Below, piece after piece: positions 31,990 through 45,488 of a stretch of 64,000 nucleotides of DNA; position 1 is the stretch's first letter, and each line of letters starts with the position of its first letter. The stretch comes from Mortierella sp. BCC40632. Taxonomy: Eukaryota > Mortierellomycota > Mortierellomycetes > Mortierellales > Mortierellaceae. Where the stretch lies: contig WAEK01000010.1 in assembly GCA_011634665.1 (NCBI GenBank), positions 1,019,001 through 1,083,000 on the forward strand, written 5' to 3'. The notes under the pieces are model-generated. The model ran no database searches and was not told the origin of the DNA. It saw nothing but the letters and a program-made list of their open reading frames with translations. A program made the translations under genes and the position numbers.

Positions 31990-32282
31990 GAAGACGAATG
32001 AAAAAAATCTCCACAAAGAATACGCCAACAGTGCGATCAATTACAAAAAAAGAAAAAAATAAAGAAAAAGAAAAGAGAAAAGAGAAAAGAAAAAGAAAAA
32101 AGGCTGATCTGTTCTCCTCTTCTTCGTCCTCCTCATATTTCCTTTGGAATACTCAAGATACACCAGCTAGGGCTGGGGGGACGCTATTCTTTTCTCCTCC
32201 CCTCTTATTCCCAATATAAGAAAGGGGGAAAAAATGAATAAAAAGGTTCCTCTTGTTCATCCAGAGCGCCGCCTCGTTTTCA
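31990..32282. other. A/T-rich spacer after the ABC transporter gene
   Basis: This spacer contains purine-rich AAAAAGAAAAAG-type sequence at about 32043-32100 and is the likely 3' UTR and terminator area of the minus-strand ABC transporter gene. Confidence 0.5.
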
Positions 32283-35200
32283 TTATCGTCGCTCGTTGAC
32301 CCGGAACTGGAGCCAGAGGAATGCAACAAAGAAAAAGGCTCCTGCCATGATGCACAAGTTCTGAACATCCTTCCAGTAAGCACCCGAATTGAATCCAAAG
32401 GTCGACAAAATTACAGCTCCAGGAACCTATTTTCAGATTTATCCAATGTAGAGAGTGAGAGAGAAGGATTAGCATGTATGATCCTCAGCAGGACCGAAAA
32501 ACTGCAGGGAGGAAAAGAGGCAAGGATACATGAGATCTCTTTCCCTGAAATAATAATTAGCCAAACTTACGTCAATCTCTAATCCATACTCCTTTTGGAT
32601 CAATTGCAGGAATGTAATCTCGTTCACAAGCAAGGCCTCAAATGCAAAGTTGAAGAACGACAACTGCTGCAACCATGCCAATCGTGCTGGAATCGATTCC
32701 TTGTTCAACAGCAAACCTCCAAACAACATCGAGAACAACATAATCAAACTCGACATCAAGTTGGCCACACCGACTGCCTCAAACATGATACCAATCATTA
32801 GGCAAAGGCCTGAAGCCACAAAGTTGAACAACACCAACACGAGGAAAAACTTGGCAAACTCAGTCCAACCTTCGACCAGACCCACCATATTGTAAATGAT
32901 CAGACCCATCAACATGGGTGGGATCACACGGACTGGAACAATATCAAAGAGCACCTTTGTCACAAAGTACGTGAACGGTGAATAATAACCATTCGCGCGC
33001 TCACGCACAAACAGAATACGCTCGTGAGCAAAGGACGGCAGGATGGATAGGCAAGAGAATCCAAACAAGGCACACATAAAGAAAAAGACACCCATTCGGT
33101 TCTGGAATCCAGGAATGTCGTTGGTCACCTTGTAAAAGAGGGCTCCACACAACAATCCCAGGAAAATCGACATGACATAGTGTGACAACATCAACATCGG
33201 ATCACGGTAAATGTTCTTGAGCGTTCTGTCTGCCAAGATCTTGAATTGACTCCACCACGATGCTCGTCGATAGGTCGTGATCATTCGTCCACCACGGAAG
33301 GCAATGTCCTGTTGCGAGGGTCCTTGGGATTGCTGAAGGCTAGAGGACATTGTGCTCGGTGTGCTTCGTCCATTGCCATCACCGCCATGGGCACTGCCAT
33401 TGCCATTGCCATTACCATTATCAGCATTCACAGCTGCTTGAACCGCTTCGTCAATTTCCTGAGTAACATCGATGTAAAGCGCACTCCGATTGAATCCAGT
33501 TACCAGTGAGTCCAAATGAGCGGCAGCAGCAGCTTCGTCAATTTCCGATGCCCGTCCACCTTCCGAATCTGCTGAAGGGTCGATACCGATAGCTGTTTCT
33601 CCAGCCATCGTGCTATTAGTGCGTCTTGATTCTTGTTCTCGAGAGGCAAGTTCACTTTCCCATTGACGGGTATCATCTGCCATACTAGACGAACGCATGA
33701 AGGATGGTGCAGTAGCCGAGCCCAGAACTGGTGGGGTTCTATCCGCAAGAGCAGTTGTATTGGATCCAAAAAGCTGCTCCTCTTGCTCATCCTGGACAGA
33801 CCGCTGTCGGCGTTGCTGAAGAGCCTGCAATCCGGCAGTACCTGGTTCCAAAGACTGTCCATTGGCTCTGTTGGAAGGCTTGGGGCCCTTGTACATGGTC
33901 AGGTCCAGCATGTAATCCGCAATGTTGTATCCTTCGGGGCAGGGGTGACCCAAGCTCCTCAGATGTCCGTTCAAATTCTTTGTCTCGCCCGAAAACACAA
34001 GATGTCCCTTGGCAAGTAGGACAAGCTGGTCAAACAATGCAAAAATGTTACTGCGAGGCTGATGGATCGTGCAGACTACCGTTCGGTTATAGTTCCTGGC
34101 CAAGGTGACGAGACACTCGATCACATTATAAGCATTGTACGAATCCAATCCTGATGTCGGCTCATCCAAAAACAAAATCGAGGGCGACGTCACCAATTCA
34201 CAGGCAATGGAGACACGACGCTTCTCGCCTCCAGAGATAGAACGTTGGCCACTTGCTCCAACCTTCATGTCCTTGATACCCAGAATGCCAAGCTCGGACA
34301 TTGTCTCCATCACACGGAACCGTTTGGCATCATAGGACATATCACGGGGGAGTCGGAGCAATGCAGAGTACAGAATTGTCTCATAGACCGTCAGGGTTGG
34401 CATCAGAGTATCCTCCTGATCCACGTAACTAAGTTGTTCGAGAAAGGTAGGGACCAAGTATTAATAATGTGATATTTCGTACAAAGTAGGCATGTCGAGA
34501 ATTAGAAGGATCAGTCGTATTCGTAATCTTACCCAACGACACGTTTGTATTCATGACTTGAGATCCTTCTGCCATTCACGTAGATATGTCCGTGGATTAT
34601 GCCGGCCTTGTGGCGTTTAGCCAAGATGTCTAGCAAACTAGTTTTGCCTGCACCACTGGCTCCCATGATAGCCATGACCTGACCTGGTTTGACAATTCCA
34701 TTGACATCCCGGAGTACTCTCTTTTCGCCAACAGTGTATCCCATATCTCTGAACATCAGAGTCGCAGGGATGTGTTCGGCCATCAACTTGGCGGCCTCAT
34801 CATCTGGTAACGCAATGTAGCCTCCAGACGATCCAGATTTACGAGCAAGATACCAGACAGCGAGGGCCAGTCCAATCAAGAATGCGACGACTCCACCAAT
34901 AGAGAGGATAATTGCCATTGTGTAGTCTGGACGAGGTGGTCGAATGAATCCAGGGACTTGTGTATAGTGAAGGCACTCGCCGCTGTGACAGCCCAGGTAG
35001 ATCGCAGGGTCACCGAACATTTGGAGGATGAGATCGTTCATTGCCGGTTCTAGTTGGTGAACGACCAAAAAGATAATAAAGCATTAGGGTCTTTTTCGAT
35101 ATTCTAGGAGACCAGGAACCACCAAGCATACAAATAAAGGCAGACTTTTACCTTCGAAGGTGCACTTGTCTCCTTCATTACAGATAAAGTCGGCGGGTCC

Positions 35201-37536
35201 ATGAATTTCCTCGGCCAAAAAGTCATCAATATCTAGCAGTTACCCATGATCGGATAAGATAAAGAAAACTTAGCATTCGATCCTATCGAAGGGGGAGGGG
35301 AAGGCTATGAAAAGCAATGTCTCCTGTGCCCGAATTTCCCTAACTTACTGACGCTTCCATCTTTGCCACACAACATCCTGTCTGGAATACACGAACATTT
35401 GATATTTGGGCATTTGTAGGATGTCACAGTCTTGTCGTATTGAACATCTAGAAAGAGTCAGAGCCCAAAAAATATGCATCTCACAAACAGTCAGACGTCA
35501 TTTGAACACCGCCGAAGACTGGCTCGCATATTGAAGAGTTCACAAGAAAAGATACTGGCAATAGCATACCTTGCACAAATGTACAGCTATCCAGATGGCA
35601 ATAGAAAGACTCGACTTGATCTACCCAGACTAAAAGAGAGAGATAAAAAAAATCATGACAATAACAGGGCGTAATGTCAATGGTTTGCAGCTCAACTAGC
35701 AACTCATTACTGCTGACGTTTGCACACCCTTTTTTTCCCCCAACATTACATTGAAAGTCGCAAGTCTTGTTTTGCTGGCTGCATGAAAACGTAACAGCAG
35801 GTGGCTGACCAGGCCCGAGCGTGTCAAGGATTTTTCGATCTATTCATGCAGAAAGGGTGAGGCCAAGAAAAAGTAGGTCAGTGGATACTGTATGAAGGGG
35901 GAGTTGAATAATTCAAGTCGAAGTGACAGAAGAGTCATGAAAGAGGCCAAAGGAACCATGCATGCCAGGCGCCGATACATCCAGTCCAGAAAGAGTCGAA
36001 GCATGGGGAGAGAGCCAAAATGCCGCCCAAAAATGGAGGGAATAGGGCTCTCTCTCTCCATAAAAACTTTAAGATGACCTGTACTGACTGGTCACGCGTC
36101 TCGCGTCCTCCTTCTCCTCCTTCTCCTTCAACGCTGCCTTGCCCAATGGCCACCCTGAGAGCACTTACTGGTCACATCGCACTGCTGGAAGCTTTCGAAC
36201 ACCGTGAGACCGCCCTTGTAGCAGGTCCCGTTCTTGCCTGACGGCACCAACGAATTGCACACAGAGTCCTCCGTACACACTGGCGGGAAAGAGAATAGAG
36301 AAGTATTGACATTAATGATCGGTCACAGGCCAATGAGGGTGCCTCGTTTAATCAATCCCCAAACACACGGCCAACAGGTACCCTCCTCTTCCCTTGGTTT
36401 CCTTACCATTGCAGTTGATGCCAGACCATCCGTCTTTGCACTGACACTTCTCTTCCTCGCCACGTCTAGGTCGGTCCTTGCCATCTGGAAGCGCTCCGCA
36501 GACTATGACGCGTTGTCACGACAGAAAAAAAAAAGACGCTGGGGTTAGCTCCTGTTCGTTCACTTATGTTTGCGATGACATGCCATCCAAAAAAAATAAG
36601 GGGACACGCGGACAACATTGTTGTGGGACAAAAAAAAAAACCAGTGAACAGTCGACAGTTTTCTTTTTCATGAGGAATAGGAACCACACAAGCTTTACAA
36701 CGAAGAAACGACGACAACCATGGGGGCTTTGGGCCTAGTGTGGCATGGGGTGCGCTCTGAGTAACACTTTTGGTGTCTCTCTCTGGGCCACGCGGACTCT
36801 CACCCCTCTTGCCACACCTCGCCACACCTCGCCTCACTCCGCCTCACTTCGCCCTACTTTACACCCCAAGCCGTGCGTCTTTCTCCTTTCTTTTAAAAGG
36901 TATCCAGCTAGCTCCTGGGGCCAGGGTGAGAGAGAGAGAGAAAGGAAAATAATAATAATAATAATAAAAAAAAAAGCCAGTATCGCAGAAACTCGTTTCA
37001 GACAGAGGTGGGGAGAATTGAACGCGATAATAAAACACACACGCAACACCTGCCCCCGAGTGGATCATTATCCCCGACCCGATCTGTTCCCACATTGCCA
37101 CTCAGAATTACAGGGAAAAAAGAAAGACGGAGAGGAAGGGGTGTCGCCTCATACCAGGTATAGAGCAATCGTCGCCCGCAAAGCCAGGAGGACACGAGCA
37201 TCGGCCGTCGAATGCGTTGCAAGGTGCAAAGTGCGAGCAAGGGAAAGCGTCCAGAAGACAGTTGAAGCAGGGAGGACAGTCCTCTGGTCGCTTTGGGTCC
37301 ATGGCCAAGAGTGGGCTCGCGAATGAGATTTCGCCTGGAGGACGGAACAAGGCATTCTTGCTACTGTCCATCAGTGCCAGACGCATTGCACCTTGTCCTG
37401 GTCCTCCTGTTTCTAGCCCCCGTCCTGGTCCTCGTTCTGGTACATCTCCAGCGGTAGCCTGTGCACTCAATGTCGTTGAGGAGAGTACTGTGATGGTGGC
37501 AGCAAATGCGGCCAAGAGTGCCACTGGGCGCCTCAT
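32283..37536 (-). CDS. ADP1-like ABCG half-transporter with EGF-like Cys-rich ectodomain, nine exons
   Basis: Exons 37536-37155, 36502-36407, 36279-36169, 35839-35570, 35447-35349, 35232-35152, 35049-34533, 34428-32571 and 32426-32283 sum to 3558 nt, 1185 aa, with all phases matching. A signal peptide is followed by about 340 residues of Cys-rich, EGF-like sequence (for example [24 protein letters not shown]). Then come a first membrane helix (~391-415), Walker [10 protein letters not shown] (~476), signature ISGGEKRR (~582), Walker B LFLDEP (~605), a low-complexity linker, and an ABC2-type six-helix domain ending VNERR. This is the layout of yeast Adp1, an ABCG family member whose substrate is unknown. 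It probably dimerises in a membrane, with the Cys-rich part luminal or outside. Exon 4 might hide a further very short intron. Confidence 0.88.
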
Positions 37537-38303
37537 ATTATTTTCTTTTTGGTCTCGTCCTCTTTGATGCGTTTGGCGGAGTTTCCTCCCCGAATCTTGA
37601 GAATGCGTGAGAGAATGGGGTGGGTGAGGAGTACAGGTGAGCTAATAAGAGAGGGAAAGGGAAGGAGAGATGGGTTTTGGGTACGAGTGTAGGCGGGGAA
37701 ATGGGAATCTGGAGAAAGTGGCGAGAGAAAGAAAAGAAAGAAAGAAAGAAAAAGAAGAAAAAAAAAGGAAGGCAGCAGCAACTAATAACTAATGGAAAAT
37801 ATCTAAACTCTACTACGCAAGGAGAAGGGGAGAAGGAGCGATGACCTTTGTCGACAAAAAAGGAGTTGTCACCGCTGCTTATGTGTGTCGCTCATTTGGC
37901 TCAGTCATTACTGTCGTCACATGTGTTGGTCTCTTTTTTCTCCATCAACCTTACCCTGGACACACGTGCACATCCCCCATCGACCCTGAGTCGACCGTTG
38001 TTTGCCAAGAATGTCTGCCCCAGCAGTGACTTTTCAAAAGAACGCGCGTCCGCTCCAGAGAGAAACAAACTAGACTGGGCCCCTTCACCCAAATAATCTT
38101 TCCATCATCATCATCACCACCACCACCACCTTGTTGGGTGTGCCAAGACCTCCTCGTTTCCTAAAACTCTCCGTCACCTAAAACTGCGCCATCGATACCT
38201 TCCAGAGTAATCGCCAATCACACTAGATCAGGGTCTCTCTCTCTCTCTCTCCATAACCGGACTATCTTCTATACATTGATATTTATTGCTGTTGTACCTT
38301 TTC

Positions 38304-38530
38304 CTATCGTGAGGCTTCCTGGATGGCACCTCTGCCATTGTGCCGGGTGATCCATGGGTGCAGCAGGACACGCTCCAAGGGAAGTCGGGTCTCTGGACTA
38401 CGTCGTAGCAACTATATGGTTCAAGTGGAGAGAAGGAGAGAGCGAGCGTCATTTAGTCGATGGAGAAAATAATATGAAAAAAGTGTCAAAGCAAAAAATC
38501 TTGAGCTCTCTCTCTTCCTTCCTTCCTTCC

Positions 38531-38571
<41 letters not shown>

Positions 38572-40582
38572 CACACTTTCTTCTCACCTTCAAGATCAAA
38601 TCCTTGGCTTCTGGACTAATATGTTTTGGAATGTTCACCTTGGCCTGAGCAATGAGCGTGTACGTCGCACTACGCCCGTCCTCATCATCCCCCTCCGTCT
38701 CAAACGGAGGTTTGCCTACCAGAAACTCGTAGCACAACACGCCTAGGGACCAAAGATCCACATGTCGGGTATGATCTCGTCCTTCTACCATCTCCGGTGC
38801 CAGATAATCTAGTGTTCCGCAAAGGGTTCTTCGTCTTGAAGTCGGTGCATGGACTGACCAACCAAAGTCTGAAATCTTAAGCTCGCCATTGATACCCAAA
38901 AGCAGATTTTCTGGTTTGATATCACGATGGATAACATGCTTTCGGTGAAGATAGGATAACGCTGTTGCTAGTTCATAGATATACTATTCCAATGTCAAGA
39001 AGGGGTTGATTCAGAAGAAACTCACAATGTGTTAGAACCTTGGATCATCGAAGCGGAAGAGCGTGACAGAATCCCCCCCTTCTCCGAAAAAAAAAAAAAA
39101 AAAACAGAGGCCAGCTCATGTCATACTTTGGAGGCCTGCCATTCCGGGAACGTCCTAAGCTTTTTCAGCTTCTTATAAAGTTCGCCTTGTGGAGCAAACT
39201 CTAGCACAAGAAAAACTCTTGTAGCATCATGGAAAAAGGTATCCAACCGCAGAATATTTTTGTGTCTATTGTTTCACAGGTAGATACAGTACAGCAGGTT
39301 AATCGCCTAGGCAAACGCTTCGCTCAAGTCGTTGAATTAAGTCTCTTAGCCTTTCTACGGATATTCAAAAGATACAGAAACTTACCGAAGGTTTGACTGA
39401 ATGTCAATCTCTCGACGCAACTGATGCTCCATCTTGTGCCGTAGTAGGTCCGCTTTATGCAACACCTTCATTGCAACCACAAACCCTGATTGCTTTTCCC
39501 GCATCAAATAAACACGACCAAACTGTCCCTTGCCAAGGGGCCGTGCGAGTTCGAAATCATCTAAAGACCATGCTCGTGGAACCAGTGAGCGACTATATAT
39601 ATGCGTGTGTGTGAGGGAGAGACACCTTTTTGCTTAGTTACTTGACACTAACTAAACCCGATGCGGAACAAATTCGAAGAATGTCATTCGTATGAACCGG
39701 ACAGCAAGAACACCGCGTCACGCGCTATTACCTGATGGTGTACTGTCGTTCTGCATCCTGGCTCAATGATACTCGAGACTGCTTCTTGGATGCAGACAAC
39801 ACGAGTGAACGTGGGTATGGATTATGTCTAGGTGAGATTGCAGGTGGCGGCATCCTCTTGGTCAATTCGGGATCCGTACTATGACTTTGGTTGGTATTAT
39901 TGTTGTTACTGCTAGTATTATAGTTGCTAGTGACTCCCCGTAGTACTCCGCCATGTTTCCTTATTACTGTCGTTGTGTTGGAAGTCGGGTTATTATTATT
40001 GCTGCTGTTGTTGCTGTTGCCAACAACACCGCCAAGTCCTACGATATGCGCAGCCACAGAGGATGGGGGCATTGAAGGGCCTCCAAGTTTTGCATGTCGC
40101 TGTCCTCCAATTGGATTTCCTGACCCTACACTATTGATCAGCTTGCTAAAGATTCCTGCAATCGAATTTGCAACTGGTTTGTCTGTTCCTGAAGTAGTCA
40201 AGCTAGCTGAATCGGACACGGCAGAAGAGGAGGCAAGGTTGATTTTCCCTGCAAAGAGTCCGCCACTAGTCTTTGTCGAGTCGGAACCAGAGGACGCAGA
40301 GTTCGAGAATGGGCTCGTCAACGCATTGGCTGAGATGGATTTTTGAAAGGGTCTTGCTGAAGAGGAAGGGGTGGTGGAGGTGGTGGACGAAGACTTGGAA
40401 AAGAGAGCAGAGGAGGTAGCGGCCCGAGCTAGAACCCCATTAGATGTACTGTTGCTGCCAGAACGGCCAAGGGCATTCAGAGACCGATACTCATTTTGAG
40501 TATTGTCCTGTTCAATTTCTAGGTGAAGCAATGGTTTCCGCGAGGCTGTAATCGAACCAGATTCTACTGATGGTTGTGACAT
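38304..40582 (-). CDS. Aurora kinase (Ipl1-type), five exons
   Basis: Exons 40582-39732, 39592-39386, 39265-39127, 38983-38588 and 38411-38304 give 1701 nt, 566 aa. The ~290-residue N-terminus is Ser/Asn-rich and disordered. The kinase domain begins [17 protein letters not shown] (Gly loop), then VVAMKVL (catalytic Lys), [23 protein letters not shown] and the Aurora activation loop [15 protein letters not shown] with its Thr. It ends [19 protein letters not shown], the usual end of subdomain XI. Aurora kinases run chromosome bi-orientation and cytokinesis as part of the chromosomal passenger complex. Fungi commonly have a single Aurora, so this is probably the Ipl1 counterpart. Intron 3 carries an A/T homopolymer. 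Confidence 0.92.
39089..39106 (+). repeat. Poly(A) tract in Aurora intron 3
   Basis: About 18 A on the plus strand (poly-T on the gene strand) inside the intron 39126-38984. Confidence 0.9.
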
Positions 40583-41559
40583 TGTTTTCCTCGTCGTTCT
40601 CGGTTTCTGTTGCTATTGTCTGATTTCAACGTCTGAGAGCTTTTGCTCAACAAGTGCGAGAAAGCGTTTGATGTAAGGGATTCTAGTTTTACGGATGGAT
40701 AAAGAATTATCTTTTGGGTCTTGTCAGCACATGCATGTTGCAGCGATGATATAGTACTCCGTAGGCAAAGGGCTCATCAGTATATGCGCGCAAGACTATG
40801 GTCCCTACAGGGTAAGCTTTGCTTCTCAATGTGCCTGAGTGTCTCGAATGGATCCAGGAAAAGAATCTGTGTCAGGGAATAGGCGGCAGAAACAGAGAGA
40901 AGGATAGAGAAAGAGAAAGAATGCTCGAGCAGTGGGTATACTGGGTACGACGACCGATGTCGAATCCGAATGTGCAAGAGGATAACGCTGATGTGTGAGT
41001 GTGGTGAAAGAGAGAGAAGAGCAATAAAGTAAATGAGCGCTGTTGTGCCCCCAAGGTCCGTCCATAGATGTAAACAGTCACTGGGCGACAGACTTCAACT
41101 CGCATTGTGCCATATTGTCTGACTGCCAAGATCACTCTAAACAAAGTATGATGGAGGCTGGCGACGTACGAGCAAGGTCCGCGAAATGAACAAGGTGATA
41201 ATGGTTGTACTAGAGTCACCTAACTCTTCACTGCAGAAAAGAGAGGTTCGTTCCACACCTATTTCGCTCCCTGAGTAAGATGGATCCTGTTGCTTATGAC
41301 AACTTTGAATTGGCGTATGATACGTTGAAGCAAAAGCGCAAGAATGGTTGAACATTGACAAAAAAAAAACGTATATTCAGTCTTTTTGATATTGACAATG
41401 ATAGAGAGAAGAGAGGAGAGGGGGGATGGGAGTTGGTGCAAAAAAAGTTCGAACGATAAAAAAATATATATATAAGATTTCCATGTTGCGTTGTTATATT
41501 TTTTTTCATTTCCCTGGCTTCTTAGTTTTTCTGTGGCGCCATCTATTCTATCATCTCCT
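40583..41559. other. Aurora promoter and complex I 3' region
   Basis: Nearly 1 kb with no supported gene. The minus-strand frames at about 41219-40777 follow TC-rich sequence. The start of the Aurora transcript and the end of the complex I transcript must lie here. Confidence 0.5.
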
Positions 41560-43177
41560 TTAGTTCTCGCTCTTGGAGTCGTTTGTGGTATCGGCAAGGT
41601 GATATTTGTGGTTGACGACGTTGAACCAAGGAAGAGCAGCTATTGGATTTCATAACAATTCCATTCATTACAGATATTGTGATGTAGAAAAAAGAAAAAA
41701 AGGAAAAAGAAAGAAAAGAAAAGAAAAGAAAAGCTATGTTAGAATTACATTTGCAAGAAGGATGGCCAAGAGTCTTCAAATATCATCCCCAGAGAAACAA
41801 GAAATAAAACTGGACAAAGCACTTACAGAACTTGAGAGCGGCATACTTGGAGTTTCTGGCAGAGGAAGCCTGCTCAGCCTCGGTCATAACAGTCTCGCCA
41901 TAGGGTGAGAGACCAGCGGCAGCACGAGCAGCCATCTCCTCACGGTCCTTGGCAACCTCACGAGCATTCTCCTCCCAGCCCCAGAAACGAACTATTTTTT
42001 TTTTTATGAAAAGAAAAAGAAAAGAAGAGAAAAGAAACAAAAAGGAATTAATGCCTCGAGAATGAGTACTCTTTTTTCGCGTCCACAACAGCCAACGTCG
42101 GAACAGGACAGCTATTCTAGATGTGCAAAGTGCATCACGGAGATATCCTTCATAGGATGAACAACTTACGGCTGGACTTTTGGTAAGCAAAGAGGAAACC
42201 GCCCATGAAACCGAGACCGGCAGCAACGCTAAGGGCAACATTGATACCCTTGGGTCCGGCAGCAGGGCGGATGCGCTCTATTGTGGAGTAGACATCGAGA
42301 AGAAGAGAAAATGAGTGATCAGCAAGACGCGTAAGAGCGAATTTGAGACAGGATGCCTAGTTATGCGCGTAGAATTAATCTGCTGGATGGTGATGGATGT
42401 TGATTTCCTTGTCTCTCCGCGTGTGAATATGTTTTCTTTCTCTCTCTTCTTCTTCTTCTTCTTCTTCTTCTTCTTCTTCTTCTTCTTCTTCTTCTTCTTC
42501 TTCTTCTTCACAGATCCCTTATTGATCCGTGCATGCTCTTTTCGCTTTCGAGGCTGAATAGATCTAGACAGGCAATTGCTATCCATCTCGAAAAACGCTG
42601 TGTCGCTAAAGAGACAATAGAGCCATCCCGATAGAAGTGTGTAGGATATCATTTGACCAGCCCCTCCCTCCCCTCCCTCCCACCAACACTGATCCGTTTC
42701 CAGACATCTCGTCATGATCCCTGTCTGCAAAACGCTACATCGCTTTCGGTATTTCAATGTCCTGGTACGGAAAGGCGATTGATGATCTCGTCCGTCTCAT
42801 CCGCGCTCCCGGAGACCATCTCCGAGGTTTCCGATCAATATTCTGGGTCCTTGAGGTATCCTATTTGCCATTTACATCGTCTCAAGCCATATGACCCTCT
42901 GGTTGCTTTTGTTCAAGTCGCCAATTTTCTCAAGGATGTCGATGGCGCGCAAGAGATGACCAGATCGCAAGAATGACAATATAGCTTTTTGTGTTTTCTT
43001 TTCTTTTCTTTTTTATGGGGCATTACCGAGAGCGAGCATGATAGCGGGACCTCCGGCGGTGATAGCACCCCAGGCAGCGTAATCGGAGCTACGCATATAG
43101 CGGACAACGCGGTTAAAGTGGGGGTCCGAGTCGATGACGGGGTGGGCCGTCCTGATGTACTTTTCTGCCGAAGACAT
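41560..43177 (-). CDS. NADH:ubiquinone oxidoreductase 21-kDa subunit, four exons
   Basis: Exons 43177-43027, 42277-42170, 41991-41827 and 41639-41560 give 504 nt, 167 aa. The protein starts MSSAEKYIRTAHPVIDSDPHFNRVVRYM, split here as two blocks, MSSAEKYIRTAHPVID and DPHFNRVVRYM. These match the N-terminal domain of the fungal 21-kDa accessory subunit of mitochondrial complex I (Neurospora nuo-21 family). One or two membrane segments follow (INVALSVAAGLGFMGGFLFAY), then RFWGWEENAREV, a conserved block, and a C-terminal WFNVVNHKYH. It helps build or stabilise complex I in the inner mitochondrial membrane. The introns are large for the gene; intron 1 (750 nt) contains a long CTT microsatellite. 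Confidence 0.88.
42446..42510. repeat. (CTT)n microsatellite in complex I subunit intron 1
   Basis: About 21 TTC repeats on the plus strand (GAA on the gene strand), within the 750-nt first intron. Confidence 0.95.
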
Positions 43178-43723
43178 TGTGATGGAATAAACAATAGGCT
43201 GATGGATGGAGGGGGGAGAAGGTCAGTGAGAAGGAAACTCCTTGTAGACTTCAATGGCAACAGTCCGTCCGTCTGTCCGGACCCACCAGGCGGCAAGTCC
43301 GCACCTGTGGAAAGGCGAAAACAAAATCTGCGGTCATGTGAGCTCAGCCACCAAGGACGCCTCCCAAGTTCAAAGCACAAAGAGACACCCCCCGGAACTC
43401 AAGTCTGTTATGGTTACAAAATGGACCAGGTATATTGTACACTTGAACGATTTCGGGGTAAAGGAAGGGTGATGAAAGGAGAGAAGACTAGAAGTAAAGG
43501 GAGAAAAAATAACAAAATGAAACTATATAAAACACTTTTTTTTTTTTTGGTAGCCAGTAGGAGGGTGTTGAAGGAGATGTAAAATAACAGTGCTGGCAAG
43601 GTTATGCTAACAAGGAGCCAAGGGCGCAGGAATAAACGGTCGAGCAGCGCGCAGATGTGCCAGTAAGAGAGTTGATGTATGTGCAATCATGTCCAGCGGT
43701 CGGTAGGTAATGGTGGGGGGTTT
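43178..43723. other. Spacer between mitoferrin and complex I genes
   Basis: 546 bp holding the 3' end of mitoferrin and the promoter of the complex I subunit gene, both on the minus strand. No further gene is seen. Confidence 0.5.
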
Positions 43724-44515
43724 TCACTGGAGAATGGGCTGCTGGTCGACGCGGCGTTGGCTGAGGAGGAACTTTCCGTACTCGTATACGCTCCAGCAGA
43801 TGGCGGTTGAGGGCATATGGCTGAGAATACGGGGCTGGAGACCTTTGGAGAATCCTGCAAGACCCTGGCGCTGATAGATCAACTTCCATGCCTCAACGAG
43901 GCCATTGCAGTTCCTTATCCTAACATCCTTGGATTCGCCACGAGTCTGGAGCAAAGTCTTGGCAACATCCAGTGGGGTGGTAGCGGCAGCGGCAGCGGCG
44001 CCGGCGACACCTCCGGCCATGATGTGAGTCATGGGATCGTAGCCGCCGGAGGGGTTGAGGACCTTGCGCAGGTACTCGTAGGTGGCGAACTGGATGGACT
44101 GGAATGGAATGGTCATGGTCAAAGTGGTGGGGTAGGAGACATAGAAGGCGCGCAGACCCTCAGCGGTATAGACTCTGGAGGCGCACTCGGCGACACTCCT
44201 GTAGACGGAGCCGTGGACCTGCATCCGCTGCTTGATCACGTCAAATGGGTTCATGAAAGCATCATGAATGATGGTAGCACAGGCACCCGCAGCGGCTACG
44301 AGAGGAACAAGATTAGAGGATAAGCAAAGGGACGAAATTTAGTTTTTTCTTTTTCTTTTCCTTTCCCTTTTCCCCCAAAAATAACAGGAACCTTGTCTGT
44401 GCCGTGCCGGTCACCTTTCTCTTCTGGAAGATTATCTCACCCGTCTGTCATCGCACAGATTCGTTCCTTCTTCACCCGCCCGCTCCCGCTCTCTCTTCTC
44501 TTTCGCTCGCTTGCT

Positions 44516-44548
<33 letters not shown>

Positions 44549-45452
44549 CTGTCAACCCTACCGCCCCCACGCACTCGTCTCTTTTTTGCTTGCTTGCATG
44601 TGCATGCGTGCACTCACCCACTCATGTGCATATACACCATCCCCACACCCCTCCGCCTCTCTATCACACTCGTCCTCTCTTTCTCCTTCTCTTCTCCTCC
44701 TTTCTCCTCATCCCCCATCATGATGGCCTGATGCTCTGCGACGCTTACCTGCTGCAACTGGGTGGTGTCCAGACTGGTTTCCGCCAAAGACCTGCTTGGC
44801 ATACTCGTATGTTGCAAAGTGAAGCGCGTGTGCGGGACCAGCCCCCATGATGACCGAGTTCACTCCACGCCACAGGGTCTTGGCACCCTCTGTTGTCGAG
44901 ATCCTGGTGGCCGCATTGATGACACCGCTGTAGACTGCCTGGGGTGTGGGCTGGAGGACTTGCATTCGAGTCTGTTATGGTGCGAGAATGCGCATTGGCG
45001 TTTTCCAAGCGAGAAAAAGAGACAAGTGTCAGTGAGATGGTTCGTTATGCATTCTGTGTGCGACGATGCACAGGAATTGAAAGGCGGGGTCCAATCTAAA
45101 GTGTCTCTGCTGTCCAAGGCTGGGTGGGGAAGGGATAGGGGTGGGTGGGTGGGGGGAGAGGAGTGAGAAAAAGATAGACAGACAAGGGCCGACAAAAAAG
45201 CAAGCCCGACAGAGAAAGAGAGCTGGGAATATGGTGAAAAAAGAAAAAATAACAAAGCAAAGCAAAGTATGAAAAAAAAAAAAAAAAAAAAAAAAAATAA
45301 CAGTGCTTCTCCGCTGAGTAGAAGGCTATTCCTGGTGTGAATGAGCAGATCAAGAGAGTGCATCTGGCAACAAATGCCAATTGACTCGCTCGACTCATCT
45401 AACACAATCAGCAAACCTTGATCCAAGGATCTGATCAGCTCATTTCCACCTC

Positions 45453-45488
<36 letters not shown>

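Noticed and set aside
44393..44850. Plus-strand Ser/Leu/His-rich ORFs
   Set aside because: Antisense or intron sequence of mitoferrin in CT-rich DNA.
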